Shown: piece by piece, positions 32,089-39,504 of the stretch | Numbering within the stretch: position 1 is the stretch's first letter | Layout of the letters: every line of letters begins with the position of its first letter | Source: Candidatus Fermentithermobacillaceae bacterium UBA3951 | GTDB taxonomy: Bacteria > Bacillota > Sulfobacillia > Fermentithermobacillales > Fermentithermobacillaceae | NCBI GenBank assembly: GCA_002385465.1 | Contig: DGDN01000107.1 | Coordinates: forward strand, 14,207 to 53,774 | Length of the DNA stretch: 39,568 bases | Direction of reading: 5' to 3' | The notes under the pieces: generated by a model | Told to the model about the DNA's origin: nothing | Seen by the model: only the letters and a program-made list of their open reading frames with translations | Database searches by the model: none | Translations under genes and position numbers: made by a program

Positions 32089-32250
32089 TTGATCGTTCTC
32101 CTTTCCTTCCGTGCCCGCCTCTTCATCCAAAAAGTGAATGGCAGGTGAGCGGTTTCCGCTGCGAACGTCTGGCGGCGCTCCGACACATAGTGTGTCCCAA
32201 AGGAAAACGCCGGACACACGACGAATGGACGGTCGGAAGGAGGTCGAGAA

Positions 32251-32526
32251 ATGTCGAGGTTCCTGCGTGTAGGATTTATCTCCGACCGAATAGGAGACAT
32301 AATCGAAGCTTCTTCGCTCTTACTGGAACGGATGGACGAAGGTGATGAGCGGGCGGAGACGGTAAGGGATATACTCGCCATGGCCAACGAAGTGCGGGAT
32401 TTCCTTTCCAGATGGAGCTCTGAACCAATCATCTACACGGGCGCCGGCACAACAGACGACGTCATCAGGATGCTCGACTCACTCATCACCGAAGCAAGAC
32501 AACGCTCTCCGGCGTATATGGACTGA
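32251..32526 (+). CDS. small hypothetical protein
   Basis: A 91-residue acidic, helical soluble protein with no recognised domain ('FISDRIGDIIEASSLLLERM'). The ATG at 32251 is preceded by GGAAGGAGG about 7 bases upstream, which supports expression. It lies divergent from the hypothetical gene at 32088 and 81 bases before a zinc-ribbon gene. Function unknown. Confidence 0.6.
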   Translation: MSRFLRVGFISDRIGDIIEASSLLLERMDEGDERAETVRDILAMANEVRDFLSRWSSEPIIYTGAGTTDDVIRMLDSLITEARQRSPAYMD

Positions 32527-32607
32527 GAGCCGGGCTCCATCCTCCTTGCGGATTTGCCTGCCCTTCTGAGAGGGTGTACACTCGATCAAAGGGAGGAGAT
32601 GATCTCA

Positions 32608-32826
32608 ATGCCCATCTTTGAATACAAGTGCAAGAGCTGCGGGTCTAGATTTGAGTTCTACCTGAGGGGGAGCGAAGTACCCTCGTGTCCTTCCTGTGGG
32701 TCCAAAGACCTATCCAAGCTGTTTTCCACTTTCTCGGCTCACGTGAAGGGTGGAAGCGGGGCGGCTTCCTCGGGCGGTTCCTCCTGCGCGAGCTGCTCGG
32801 GCGGCCACTGCGCTACCTGTAAATGA
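32608..32826 (+). CDS. FmdB-family zinc-ribbon protein
   Basis: A 72-residue protein starting 'MPIFEYKCKSCGSRFEF', the hallmark of FmdB/CxxC_CxxC_SSSS regulatory proteins. The zinc ribbon is CKSC...CPSC, followed by a Ser/Gly/Cys-rich tail (CASCSGGHCATCK). ATG 32608 is chosen because homologues begin MPxYEY and GGGAGGAG lies 9 bases upstream. Some relatives are encoded with formamidase genes; here it lies next to an aldolase. Role unknown. Confidence 0.88.
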   Translation: MPIFEYKCKSCGSRFEFYLRGSEVPSCPSCGSKDLSKLFSTFSAHVKGGSGAASSGGSSCASCSGGHCATCK

Positions 32827-32845
32827 ATGACCGGGGTGAGCCCTA

Positions 32846-33484
32846 ATGCGCGATCTTCTAGGACTCAAGGAGGAAGTGCTGAGGACTGCCAAGGCCGGTT
32901 ACCGTGAGGGGCTTTTCAAAGGCACAAGCGGAAACCTGAGCGCTCGAGATCCCGTTTCAGGCCTCGTCGTGATCACGCCGACTTCACTGCCTTACGATTC
33001 AATGGCTTCCGAAGACCTGGTTGTCATGGATATTGAGGGTCGAGTTGTGGAAGGGGCCCGGAAGCCTTCGTCCGAGTGGAGCATGCACCTCCGGGTGTAC
33101 CGGGGGAGAGAAGACGTCTTTGCCGTCTTTCACACCCATTCTCCTTACGCCACGTCTTTTGCCGTCCTGAGGAAACCGGTACCGCCTGTGCTCACCGAGA
33201 TGATACCGTTTATCGGAGGGGACATACCTGTCGCCGAGTTCGCCCTTCCGGGCTCGGATGAGCTGGGCATAAAGGTGGTTAGAGCCCTGGAAGGTCGGGG
33301 TGCCTGCCTTCTTGCCAACCACGGCGTCGTCGCCATTGGAGCATCTCTCAAGGAGGCCTATCTCCGGGCCGTATACGTTGAAGACGCCGCCAGGATATAT
33401 CACCACGCGCTGGCGGTGGGTACTCCGTGCTTTGTCCCCGAAGATGCCATCCGCAAGATAATATCTCCCGCCGTTAAAGGGTAG
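32846..33484 (+). CDS. class II aldolase/adducin family protein
   Basis: A 212-residue class II aldolase/epimerase-type protein. It has 'GLFKGTSGNLSARD', 'VITPTSLPYD', 'KPSSEWSMHLRVY' (catalytic Glu), 'VFHTHSPYATSFAVL' (two Zn His) and 'LLANHGVVAIGASLKEAY' (third Zn His). This matches L-fuculose-1-phosphate or ribulose-phosphate aldolases, which cleave a sugar phosphate to DHAP or glycolaldehyde-type products; a methylthioribulose-phosphate dehydratase-like role is another option. The ATG at 32846 is 19 bases after the zinc-ribbon gene and may share its transcript. Confidence 0.9.
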   Translation: MRDLLGLKEEVLRTAKAGYREGLFKGTSGNLSARDPVSGLVVITPTSLPYDSMASEDLVVMDIEGRVVEGARKPSSEWSMHLRVYRGREDVFAVFHTHSPYATSFAVLRKPVPPVLTEMIPFIGGDIPVAEFALPGSDELGIKVVRALEGRGACLLANHGVVAIGASLKEAYLRAVYVEDAARIYHHALAVGTPCFVPEDAIRKIISPAVKG

Positions 33485-33574
33485 ATTTTAGAGGGAATCA
33501 CGATTATGGGAAACCTTGCCGTTCATTCGGCGTATTAACTTCTGCGCGAGATAGATGTGGAAGGGGGATGACGC

Positions 33575-34006
33575 ATGTCCAAGGACCTGTGGTCCAAGAT
33601 AAGCCAGACCATAAAGACCGGAGCCGAGACCCTTGTCCAGGAGACCAAGGAACTCACAAAGATGGGCCGGCTGAAAGTCGAGCTCATGACGCTTGAAAAC
33701 GAGCGCGGCAGGAGGCTTCAGGAGGTTGGCCGCAAAGCCTATGCCCTCTACAGGGTTGGTACGGCGTTCCCGCCTGAGCTGGCCCAAGACTTTCAGGCCG
33801 TAGATGAGACGGAGAAACGGATCGAGGAGAAAAACCTCGAGATCGAGGCTTTGAAAGCGGAAGACGAAGCCAGGGAAGCGGCGAGGTTGGAGGCTGAGAA
33901 GGCGGCCGAGAAGGAGGCCCAAGCGAAAGCTTTCTGTTCTCAGTGTGGCGCAGGACTCCGTCCAACGGACGTCTTCTGTTCGCAGTGTGGAACCAAAGTC
34001 GAGTAG
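33575..34006 (+). CDS. coiled-coil protein with C-terminal double zinc ribbon
   Basis: A 143-residue protein. Residues 1-110 are highly charged helix (Glu/Lys/Ala-rich, coiled-coil-like; 'EIEALKAEDEAREAARLEAE'). The end carries a zinc ribbon with two CxxC pairs ('FCSQCGAGLRP', 'VFCSQCGTKVE'). Proteins of this build are common in Firmicutes and of unknown function. The ATG at 33575 has GGAAGGGGG upstream. Confidence 0.75.
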   Translation: MSKDLWSKISQTIKTGAETLVQETKELTKMGRLKVELMTLENERGRRLQEVGRKAYALYRVGTAFPPELAQDFQAVDETEKRIEEKNLEIEALKAEDEAREAARLEAEKAAEKEAQAKAFCSQCGAGLRPTDVFCSQCGTKVE

Positions 34007-34078
34007 AGACCGGAAACGGCAAGTCCACGTCTGAGACGGGAAACAGTAAGTCACAGAGAGCCTTCCGGGACGTCTGGG

Positions 34079-34108
34079 AAGCGAGGCCATCCGGCCCGCT
34101 TTCTGTTT
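34079..34108 (+). terminator. intrinsic terminator before folD
   Basis: A stem AAGCG-A-GGCC (34079-34088) / GGCC-CGCTT (34093-34101), with a bulged A and a 4-base loop, is followed by a T-rich tract TTTCTGTTT. It probably ends the zinc-ribbon gene transcript. Confidence 0.65.
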
Positions 34109-34136
34109 GTAAGCCGCTTGTGACAAAAGGTATGAT
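34107..34136 (+). promoter_or_regulatory. promoter of the folD-fchA operon
   Basis: TTGTAA (34107-34112) and TATGAT (34131-34136) have an 18-base spacer. They lie directly after the terminator and about 53 bases before the folD start. The -10 matches 5 of 6 and the -35 matches 4 of 6. Confidence 0.55.
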
Positions 34137-34188
34137 CTTAAGGCATGTTGAAGAATAGCGGGAACGATCTCAAGAGGGGGTTTATCGG

Positions 34189-35040
34189 TTGGCGAAAATT
34201 CTTGACGGCAAAGCCGTCGCAAGTTCTATTAGGCAAGAGGTGAGGGCAGAAGTCAAAGCTCTCAAAGAACAAGGCATAACGCCCAAACTCGCGGTGGTAC
34301 TTGTCGGAGAGGATCCGGCTTCCGTCCTTTACGCGAGGTCAAAGGAGAGGGCCTGCAAGAACTCAGGCATCGAGTTCGAGCTACATAGTTTTCCCGAATC
34401 CGCATCCGAAGAAGAGGTGCTCGCCAAGCTGGCCGAGCTCTCCGGCGACCCGAACTGCCACGCGATTATGGTGGAGCTTCCCCTGCCTAAGCATATAAGC
34501 AAAGAGAAGGTAATGCTGGCAGTACATCCTGACAAGGATGTCGACGGTCTAAACCCCATTAACAGGGGCCGCATGTTCACCCAGAAAGACGGGCTCTTCC
34601 CGGTCACACCCCAGAGCTGCATTGAGATCATGAAGCGCCAGGGAGTGACCTTGGAAGGGAAAAACGTTTGCCTGGTGGGCCGCGGAGATACGGTAGGAAA
34701 GCCCCTGATCTTCCTCCTTCTCAATGAGAATGCCACCGTGACCGTATGTCACACGAGGACCAAGGAACTCAAGAAGCATACTCTCTCCGCCGACATCATC
34801 GTCGCCGCCGCAGGTCGGGCAGGGCTCATAACCCGCGAGATGGTAAGTCCGGGGACGATCGTGGTCGACGCAGGGATCAACGAGGTCGACGGCAAGACCG
34901 TGGGCGACGTGGATTTCGACGCAGTCTCTGAAGTCGCAGGCGCCATAACTCCGGTCCCAGGCGGTGTCGGCAGCCTCACTACCGCCCTCATCCAGAAAAA
35001 CATCCTGAAGGCCGTGAGCCTTCAAAGAGCGGGCAAGTAG
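34189..35040 (+). CDS. folD: FolD: methylene-THF dehydrogenase/methenyl-THF cyclohydrolase
   Basis: A 283-residue FolD of normal length, interconverting methylene-, methenyl- and formyl-THF. It has the Tyr-x3-Lys catalytic pair 'LYARSKERAC', 'KDVDGLNPINRG' (Asp) and 'TPQSCIEIMK', then the NAD(P) motif 'LVGRGDTVGKPL' and 'ITPVPGGVGSLT'. Two departures stand out: the usual VQLPLP (catalytic Gln) reads VELPLP, and GRSxxVGxP reads GRGDTVGKP. The TTG start at 34189 has AAGAGGGGG upstream. It is followed 22 bases later by fchA, forming a one-carbon operon. Confidence 0.92.
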   Translation: MAKILDGKAVASSIRQEVRAEVKALKEQGITPKLAVVLVGEDPASVLYARSKERACKNSGIEFELHSFPESASEEEVLAKLAELSGDPNCHAIMVELPLPKHISKEKVMLAVHPDKDVDGLNPINRGRMFTQKDGLFPVTPQSCIEIMKRQGVTLEGKNVCLVGRGDTVGKPLIFLLLNENATVTVCHTRTKELKKHTLSADIIVAAAGRAGLITREMVSPGTIVVDAGINEVDGKTVGDVDFDAVSEVAGAITPVPGGVGSLTTALIQKNILKAVSLQRAGK

Positions 35041-35062
35041 ACTTCTCGAAAGGAGAAATGAA

Positions 35063-35701
35063 ATGAGCGACTTGTTCTCCCAAAGCCTCAGGGACGTGCT
35101 CAAGGTCTCTGCGTCCAGCGAGCCCACACCGGGTGGCGGAAGCATAGCCGCCATTACCGCAGGTTTTGCGGCGTCCATGGTCGGTATGGTGTGTAACCTT
35201 ACCATCGGCAAGAAGAAGTACAAGAGTGTGGAAGAACAGGTGACCCGGATCAGAGACCGCGCTTTGGCCCTCATGAACCGGGCCGAGGACTTGGTCCAGG
35301 CCGATATGGCGGTTTTCGGCCGCTTCATGGAGTGCTACAAGATGCCTGCCTCGACCGATGAGGAGAAGGAGAGGCGGGAGCACCTCATCCAGGAGGCCCT
35401 CAAGGGAGCGACGGAGACCCCTCTCGACATCGCTCGTGCGGCCCTAAACATACTCGAGCTCGTGGATGAACTCGCTCCCATCGGAAGCCAGATGGCCATA
35501 AGCGACGCGGGTGTGGCTGCCTACCTGGCGGACGCCGCAGTCCGGTCGGCGCTCCTAAACGTCGATATCAACGTTCCTATGATCAAGGACCAATCTTTTG
35601 TGGCTAAGGCCCTGGAAGACAAGAACGGCCTGATCGAACAGGCCGCTGTGCTGAAGGATAGGGCGGTTGCTACGGTTTCTCGTCGGCTTCAGCCTTCTTA
35701 G
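35063..35701 (+). CDS. fchA: formimidoyl-THF cyclodeaminase (FTCD_C family)
   Basis: A 212-residue cyclodeaminase. It has 'SASSEPTPGGGSIAAITAGF', 'MVCNLTIGKKKYKSVEEQ', 'ADMAVFGRFMECYKMP' and 'ISDAGVAAYLADAAVRSALL', which match the cyclodeaminase domain of FTCD/FchA. It converts 5-formimino-THF to 5,10-methenyl-THF and ammonia, feeding FolD, as in purine, glycine or histidine fermentation. The ATG at 35063 has AAAGGAG upstream. Its 3' end overlaps a convergent gene by 32 bases. Confidence 0.92.
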   Translation: MSDLFSQSLRDVLKVSASSEPTPGGGSIAAITAGFAASMVGMVCNLTIGKKKYKSVEEQVTRIRDRALALMNRAEDLVQADMAVFGRFMECYKMPASTDEEKERREHLIQEALKGATETPLDIARAALNILELVDELAPIGSQMAISDAGVAAYLADAAVRSALLNVDINVPMIKDQSFVAKALEDKNGLIEQAAVLKDRAVATVSRRLQPS

Positions 35702-36122
35702 CTCTTAACCGTCGCCGGGGGCGGGGCTCTTTGGGGGCTTCCGCTCCCTCGGCTTTTGCGCTGAAAGGCCCAAAGAACCGGCCGCGTCTCACGTTCCTGG
35801 GCGCTCTCGGCAGTCCTGTGTAGACGTCATACGTGTGGCTGTGGTTGTCGTCTACGGTTGTGGTGCCCTGCAGGCGGTGGACGTGCCCCAGCATTACCGG
35901 CATCTGGACGCTTGATATGCCGCTCATGCGGTGGACGTGGTTCTCGGCGACTCTGGTGACGTTTGCGTATTCGTGCGCGTGGCCACCTGCTACCACGGTC
36001 TGGACGTTGGTCGAACCGGTGAACGTATGGAAATGGCCTCTATCAACCGATGTTCTGCCAAAGTAGTCGTGGACGTGCTGCCCCCCGGCCTCACGGGCCC
36101 TCACATCGTTTTTCTCTTCCAC
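35670..36122 (-). CDS. His-rich YmaF-like protein
   Basis: A 150-residue protein. Residues about 15-100 have repeated motifs of the type HVHxxxGxTsvxxGHxHxFTG, with a His-x-His pair about every 13-20 residues ('GHFHTFTGSTNVQ', 'GGHAHEYANVT', 'NHVHRMSGIS', 'GHVHRLQGTTTVDDNHSHTY'). This matches the YmaF family. The tail is Arg/Lys-rich. The pattern suggests a beta structure binding metals or polyanions, but no function is known. The GTG at 36122 has GAGGAGG 8 bases upstream. The gene ends inside the convergent fchA. Confidence 0.75.
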   Translation of the reverse strand: MEEKNDVRAREAGGQHVHDYFGRTSVDRGHFHTFTGSTNVQTVVAGGHAHEYANVTRVAENHVHRMSGISSVQMPVMLGHVHRLQGTTTVDDNHSHTYDVYTGLPRAPRNVRRGRFFGPFSAKAEGAEAPKEPRPRRRLRAKKAEADEKP

Positions 36123-36189
36123 GCCATGCGCCTCCTCGTATACGGCTTCGTAAAGATAATATGACTACCGCACGGCATGTGTGAGGGCG

Positions 36190-36645
36190 CTACGCGTGGA
36201 GCAGCATCTTTACTATCTCGTCCCAGCTTATCTTGGACTTTATCCCCGTTACGTCCACTCTCACCCCGGTTCTGTTGAGCACCACATTCTGAACGGTGAT
36301 GGAGGTAAGGTAACCCTTTGATAGGGAGACGAGGTCTACTTCAATGACACTGTGGCCGGCATACATCGCTCCGGGCAAGCACGAGATGAGGGGGCGGATC
36401 ACGAGCCAGTTCGGTTTTATGGGCGGTGTGACTTTGAAGGATATCCGCGATCCGGCGTATGAGCGCACCTCTACCTTGAACTTCACAGGGAAGTTAAAGA
36501 GAAACGACGCTCTCACGGTGAGCTCCAGACCGGAATCCCTGAGCGTCACATCGCTCAGGTTGATGCCCTGAGGAAGCGGCAAGCTCACAATGAGGGCCGA
36601 CACCTCACGCGGCGCAAGTGTAAGGGAAAGGGCATCGACTTGCAC
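36190..36645 (-). CDS. hypothetical conserved protein
   Basis: A 151-residue protein with alternating short hydrophobic strands ('LTVRASFLFNFPVKFKVEVR', 'SVIEVDLVSLSKGYLTSITV'), probably all-beta and lipid- or protein-binding, without a signal peptide, cysteine pattern or known motif. It resembles in outline LmeA/DUF2993-like proteins, but this is weak. The GTG start at 36645 has GGAGGGG 4 bases upstream. It is 67 bases from the next minus-strand gene (YmaF-like), with which it may be co-transcribed. Confidence 0.6.
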   Translation of the reverse strand: MQVDALSLTLAPREVSALIVSLPLPQGINLSDVTLRDSGLELTVRASFLFNFPVKFKVEVRSYAGSRISFKVTPPIKPNWLVIRPLISCLPGAMYAGHSVIEVDLVSLSKGYLTSITVQNVVLNRTGVRVDVTGIKSKISWDEIVKMLLHA

Positions 36646-36709
36646 GGAACCCCTCCAACGTTTTCTCTTTACATAACGCTATGCCGGTAGCCCCGGGAGT
36701 GCTACTCCA

Positions 36710-36946
36710 ACTTCTTTGCTCCGACTGCTTGGCTCTGACTGCTTCACTCCAACGACTTCACTCCGACTGCTTCGCTCTAGCTGCTTCACTTCAACGACTT
36801 CACTCCGACTGCTTCGCTCCGACTACTTTCTTATAGACTATTTCTTCGGAATGCTTCGCTCCAACTACGTCGCTCCGTCTACTTCGCTCCGACTGGCTCG
36901 CTCAGCTACTTCCTCATAGACTACTTCTTCGGACTTCTTCACTCAA
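36710..36946. repeat. 17-copy degenerate 14-nt tandem repeat array
   Basis: About 17 contiguous units of consensus ACTGCTTCGCTCCG (mostly 14, some 13 or 15 bases) fill a 586-base gap between the genes at 36645 and 37232. Three units make a 42-base higher-order repeat, with nearly identical copies at 36741-36782 and 36783-36824. A second motif (ACTNCTTCGGA next to TCATAGAC) recurs near 36825-36850 and 36905-36932. It has no spacers and no convincing ORF. The gap also holds the LacI-type operators; 36947-37093 shows nothing else recognisable. Confidence 0.85.
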
Positions 36947-37093
36947 ACCACCTCTATGTTACCCAGAGTGGGGGAGCGCTCCAATGAGACTTCGAGACTT
37001 CTGAGACCGCCGGCACTCCGCTATTCGAGCCGGCCCGCCGGATCCCCCGAGAAGGAAGCTCCGGTGAGATGGGCGAATGGTTCAGAAACTATT

Positions 37094-37142
37094 GTGAAAA
37101 CGTTTCCATACGCGAGAGGGCGATTTCTGGAAACGTTTTCAC
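37094..37142. promoter_or_regulatory. twin LacI-family operators upstream of the LacI-ribokinase fusion
   Basis: GTGAAAACGTTTCCA (37094-37108) and its exact inverse TGGAAACGTTTTCAC (37128-37142) are 19 bases apart. Each arm contains a pseudo-palindromic AACGTT core, typical of LacI-family or CcpA cre sites. They lie about 90 bases before the fusion gene. Two sites suggest cooperative binding or looping. Confidence 0.7.
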
Positions 37143-37231
37143 CTTTGTAGTCTGCAAGGCTTCTCGGCTTTTTGGCTGCTTGACTGCCGGGTTGAGGCGC
37201 CCGGGCATTCCAGGGTGAAAGGAGAGGCGAT

Positions 37232-38347
37232 ATGAGCGGGGATATAACCATCAAGGATGTAGCCCGCAAGGCGGGCGTCTCCATAGCGACCGTGTCCAGA
37301 GTCATTAACAAGACCGGGTACGTGAGCGAATCGACCCGGAGGCGAGTCGAGGAAGCGGTCGCCCTTTTGGGCTACAGTCCCAACCCTTCGGCGCGTATCC
37401 TGTCGGGCGGTACAGGCCGGGCTTCTTCCAGGAAGGATATCCTGGTGTTCGGGAGCCTGAATGTGGACTTTGTTGTCAGGGCCGATAGAAGGCCCCTGCC
37501 GGGCGAGACGGTCCCGGGCCGGAGTTTCAGCTTACATCCGGGCGGCAAGGGTGCGAACCAGGCCGTGGCAGCGAGCAAAGCAGGTGGCAGGGTAACCATC
37601 GCAGGTAGAATAGGCGATGACATCTTCTCCGGAGTGCTCACCCGGAGCCTCCTTGACGCAGGAGTGAGGGGAGACCTCATTCATCGGGTTTCGGGAGTTT
37701 CGACGGGAAGTGCCTTCATCACCGTGGATGCGAGCGGTGAGAACTCGATCATTGTAGTCGCAGGAGCCAACGGGCTTGTAGGGAGGGAAGACGTGGACCG
37801 TATGCTGCCTGTGCTCGACGAATGCGGGCTCATCCTCCTGCAGCTGGAGATCCCTCTGGACGCCGTGATCTACGCGGCTAGGGCAGCCAGGGAGCGAGGC
37901 GTCACCGTGATGCTTGATCCCGCTCCTCCCGCATCTCTCGAGCCGGAGGTCTTGTCCCTCGTCGACTACATCACCCCAAACCGTCACGAAGCAGAGTTTC
38001 TCACCGGAATACAGGTGGTAGACGTCCAATCCGCTTCTCAAGCCGCCAAAACGCTGGTGTCCAAGGGCGTCAAGTGCGCAGTCGTAAAGCTGGGCGGCGA
38101 AGGGGTGGTATACGCCACTAGGTCTTCCACGGATCACATCCCGGGCCATAAGGTTGACGTAGTAGACACAACCGCTGCGGGCGATGCGTTCTCCGGGGCT
38201 CTCGCTGCCTACCTGAGCGAAGGGAGGACCCTGGACGAAGCCGTCAGATTTGCCAATGCAGCGGGCGCTCTTGCGGTCACGAAGGAAGGCGCCCAGCCCG
38301 CCATACCCTGGCGGGGTGAAATCGAAAAGATGCTGTTTGGGCAATGA
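37232..38347 (+). CDS. LacI-type DNA-binding domain fused to ribokinase
   Basis: A 371-residue fusion. Residues 1-60 are a full LacI helix-turn-helix and hinge ('TIKDVARKAGVSIATVSRVI', 'LLGYSPNPSARIL'). Residues 70-368 are a PfkB-family ribokinase with 'GSLNVDFVVRADRRPLPGET', 'PGGKGANQAVAASKAGG', 'ITPNRHEAEFLTG' and the catalytic 'DTTAAGDAFSGALAAYL'. It would phosphorylate ribose and bind DNA; the sugar-binding LacI domain is replaced by the kinase. The ATG at 37232 has AAAGGAGAGG upstream. It is followed by a nucleoside hydrolase, which releases ribose, making a short salvage unit. Regulation by the upstream operators is inferred. Confidence 0.92.
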   Translation: MSGDITIKDVARKAGVSIATVSRVINKTGYVSESTRRRVEEAVALLGYSPNPSARILSGGTGRASSRKDILVFGSLNVDFVVRADRRPLPGETVPGRSFSLHPGGKGANQAVAASKAGGRVTIAGRIGDDIFSGVLTRSLLDAGVRGDLIHRVSGVSTGSAFITVDASGENSIIVVAGANGLVGREDVDRMLPVLDECGLILLQLEIPLDAVIYAARAARERGVTVMLDPAPPASLEPEVLSLVDYITPNRHEAEFLTGIQVVDVQSASQAAKTLVSKGVKCAVVKLGGEGVVYATRSSTDHIPGHKVDVVDTTAAGDAFSGALAAYLSEGRTLDEAVRFANAAGALAVTKEGAQPAIPWRGEIEKMLFGQ

Positions 38348-38486
38348 GTTGCTGTTTCTCCTGGTTCGAGTATTCCGGGTTTTTCGTGTATTTCGTATGT
38401 ATCGGGCAAGGCTTGGCCAGTCTTTCGCCTATACTTAGGGTTAAGTCTGGCTGGCTTTCTTGCTAATGCTTAGGAGGAGAAGTTCT

Positions 38487-39437
38487 ATGCGCGGCAACGG
38501 GGTTTATCCCGAAAACAGCGAGAAGATCCCGGTCATCATCGACTGCGATCCGGGTCACGACGACGCAATTGCCTTGATGCTGGCCTTCGGCTGCCGCCGG
38601 TTGGATGTCCTGGGGATCACCACCGTAGCGGGGAACACCACAGGCGAAAACGCCTACAGGAACGCTCTGGCCATCTTGTCTCTCATAAGCGCCGACGTAT
38701 CGGTTGCCAGGGGGGCCGATTCTCCTATTCTGAGGCCCCTTCACACGTCACGGGACGTTCACGGCGAGAGCGGCCTAGACGGTCTTTCTGTGCCTCCTAA
38801 TGCTAAGGGAGGAGACCTCTCGGCAGTCGAGTTCCTGTCCTCTACTCTTCGCAGGTCGGAGACTAAGATCACCCTGGTACCCACGGGACCCCTCACCAAT
38901 ATCGCCATCGCCTTCCTTGCATTTCCCGACATCAAGGAGAAGATCGAGCGCGTGGTGCTCATGGGTGGGGTAGCAGGCCAAGGTAACGTGACGCCGTCTG
39001 CGGAGTTCAACATCTTTGCCGATCCCGAAGCGGCCCGTGTTGTCTTCCAATCCGGTGTGCCCATCACCATGATAGGACTGGATGCGACGCACAAGGCACT
39101 CGTCTATCCAGAGGAAGTGGAAGAGATCCGGAAGATTGGCCGCGTGGGAGCGCTGGCCGCAGGTCTTCTAGACTTCTACTCGCTGGCTTACAAGGCGAGG
39201 GGGTTTAAGGGAACCCCCATACACGACGCTCTAGCCGTTGCCGCAGTGTTTGATGAGGGTGTGGTCAAGACCGAATACGCCCGCGTGGATGTGGAGATCC
39301 GCGGCGAGTTCACCGCCGGACGGACGGTGGTCGATTTCCGGGGCGTGACAGGCAAGGAGCCCAACGCTAAAGTGGCCGTAGACGTCGATAGAGATAGGTT
39401 CCTGAACCTGCTCATGAGCGCCATTTCGGTTCTCTAG
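38487..39437 (+). CDS. inosine-uridine-type nucleoside hydrolase
   Basis: A 316-residue IUNH-family enzyme. 'VIIDCDPGHDDAIALMLAF' carries the calcium-binding Asp cluster. 'TTVAGNTTGENAYRNAL', 'LVPTGPLTNIAIA', 'VVLMGGVAGQGNVTPSAEFN', 'IFADPEAARVVF' and 'PIHDALAVA' follow. It splits ribonucleosides into ribose and base. ATG 38487 is chosen because AGGAGGAG lies about 8 bases upstream; ATG 38460 would add nine residues. A TATACT -10 lies at 38430-38435, with no clear -35. The upstream ribokinase fusion would phosphorylate the released ribose. Confidence 0.93.
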   Translation: MRGNGVYPENSEKIPVIIDCDPGHDDAIALMLAFGCRRLDVLGITTVAGNTTGENAYRNALAILSLISADVSVARGADSPILRPLHTSRDVHGESGLDGLSVPPNAKGGDLSAVEFLSSTLRRSETKITLVPTGPLTNIAIAFLAFPDIKEKIERVVLMGGVAGQGNVTPSAEFNIFADPEAARVVFQSGVPITMIGLDATHKALVYPEEVEEIRKIGRVGALAAGLLDFYSLAYKARGFKGTPIHDALAVAAVFDEGVVKTEYARVDVEIRGEFTAGRTVVDFRGVTGKEPNAKVAVDVDRDRFLNLLMSAISVL

Positions 39438-39457
39438 GGTTCATCGTCCATCCGAGC

Positions 39458-39504
39458 CATCCGAGATGAACTGATCGTCGGGGATAGACCGTTCATCTCG
39501 GATG
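39458..39504 (+). terminator. terminator-like hairpin after the nucleoside hydrolase
   Basis: A perfect 14-bp stem CATCCGAGATGAAC (39458-39471) / GTTCATCTCGGATG (39491-39504) has a 19-base loop. It lies 20 bases after the stop and is followed by ATAGGTCGATTTTCTC. It ends the ribose salvage transcript. Confidence 0.75.

Noticed and set aside
32089..32217. Extension of the hypothetical helical protein to 32217
   Set aside because: The 43 extra residues have no SD support, and GTG 32088 has AAAGGAG at good spacing.
36716..36919. A 67-codon plus-strand ORF in the repeat array
   Set aside because: It is made of 14-nt repeats that change frame, has no ribosome site and has a low-complexity product; best read as non-coding repeat.
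36710..36946. CRISPR array
   Set aside because: The repeats are contiguous, 14 nt long and degenerate, with no unique spacers and no cas genes nearby.
38350..38385. tRNA-like T-arm (GGTTCGAGTATTCC)
   Set aside because: No matching acceptor, D or anticodon arms could be built around it.
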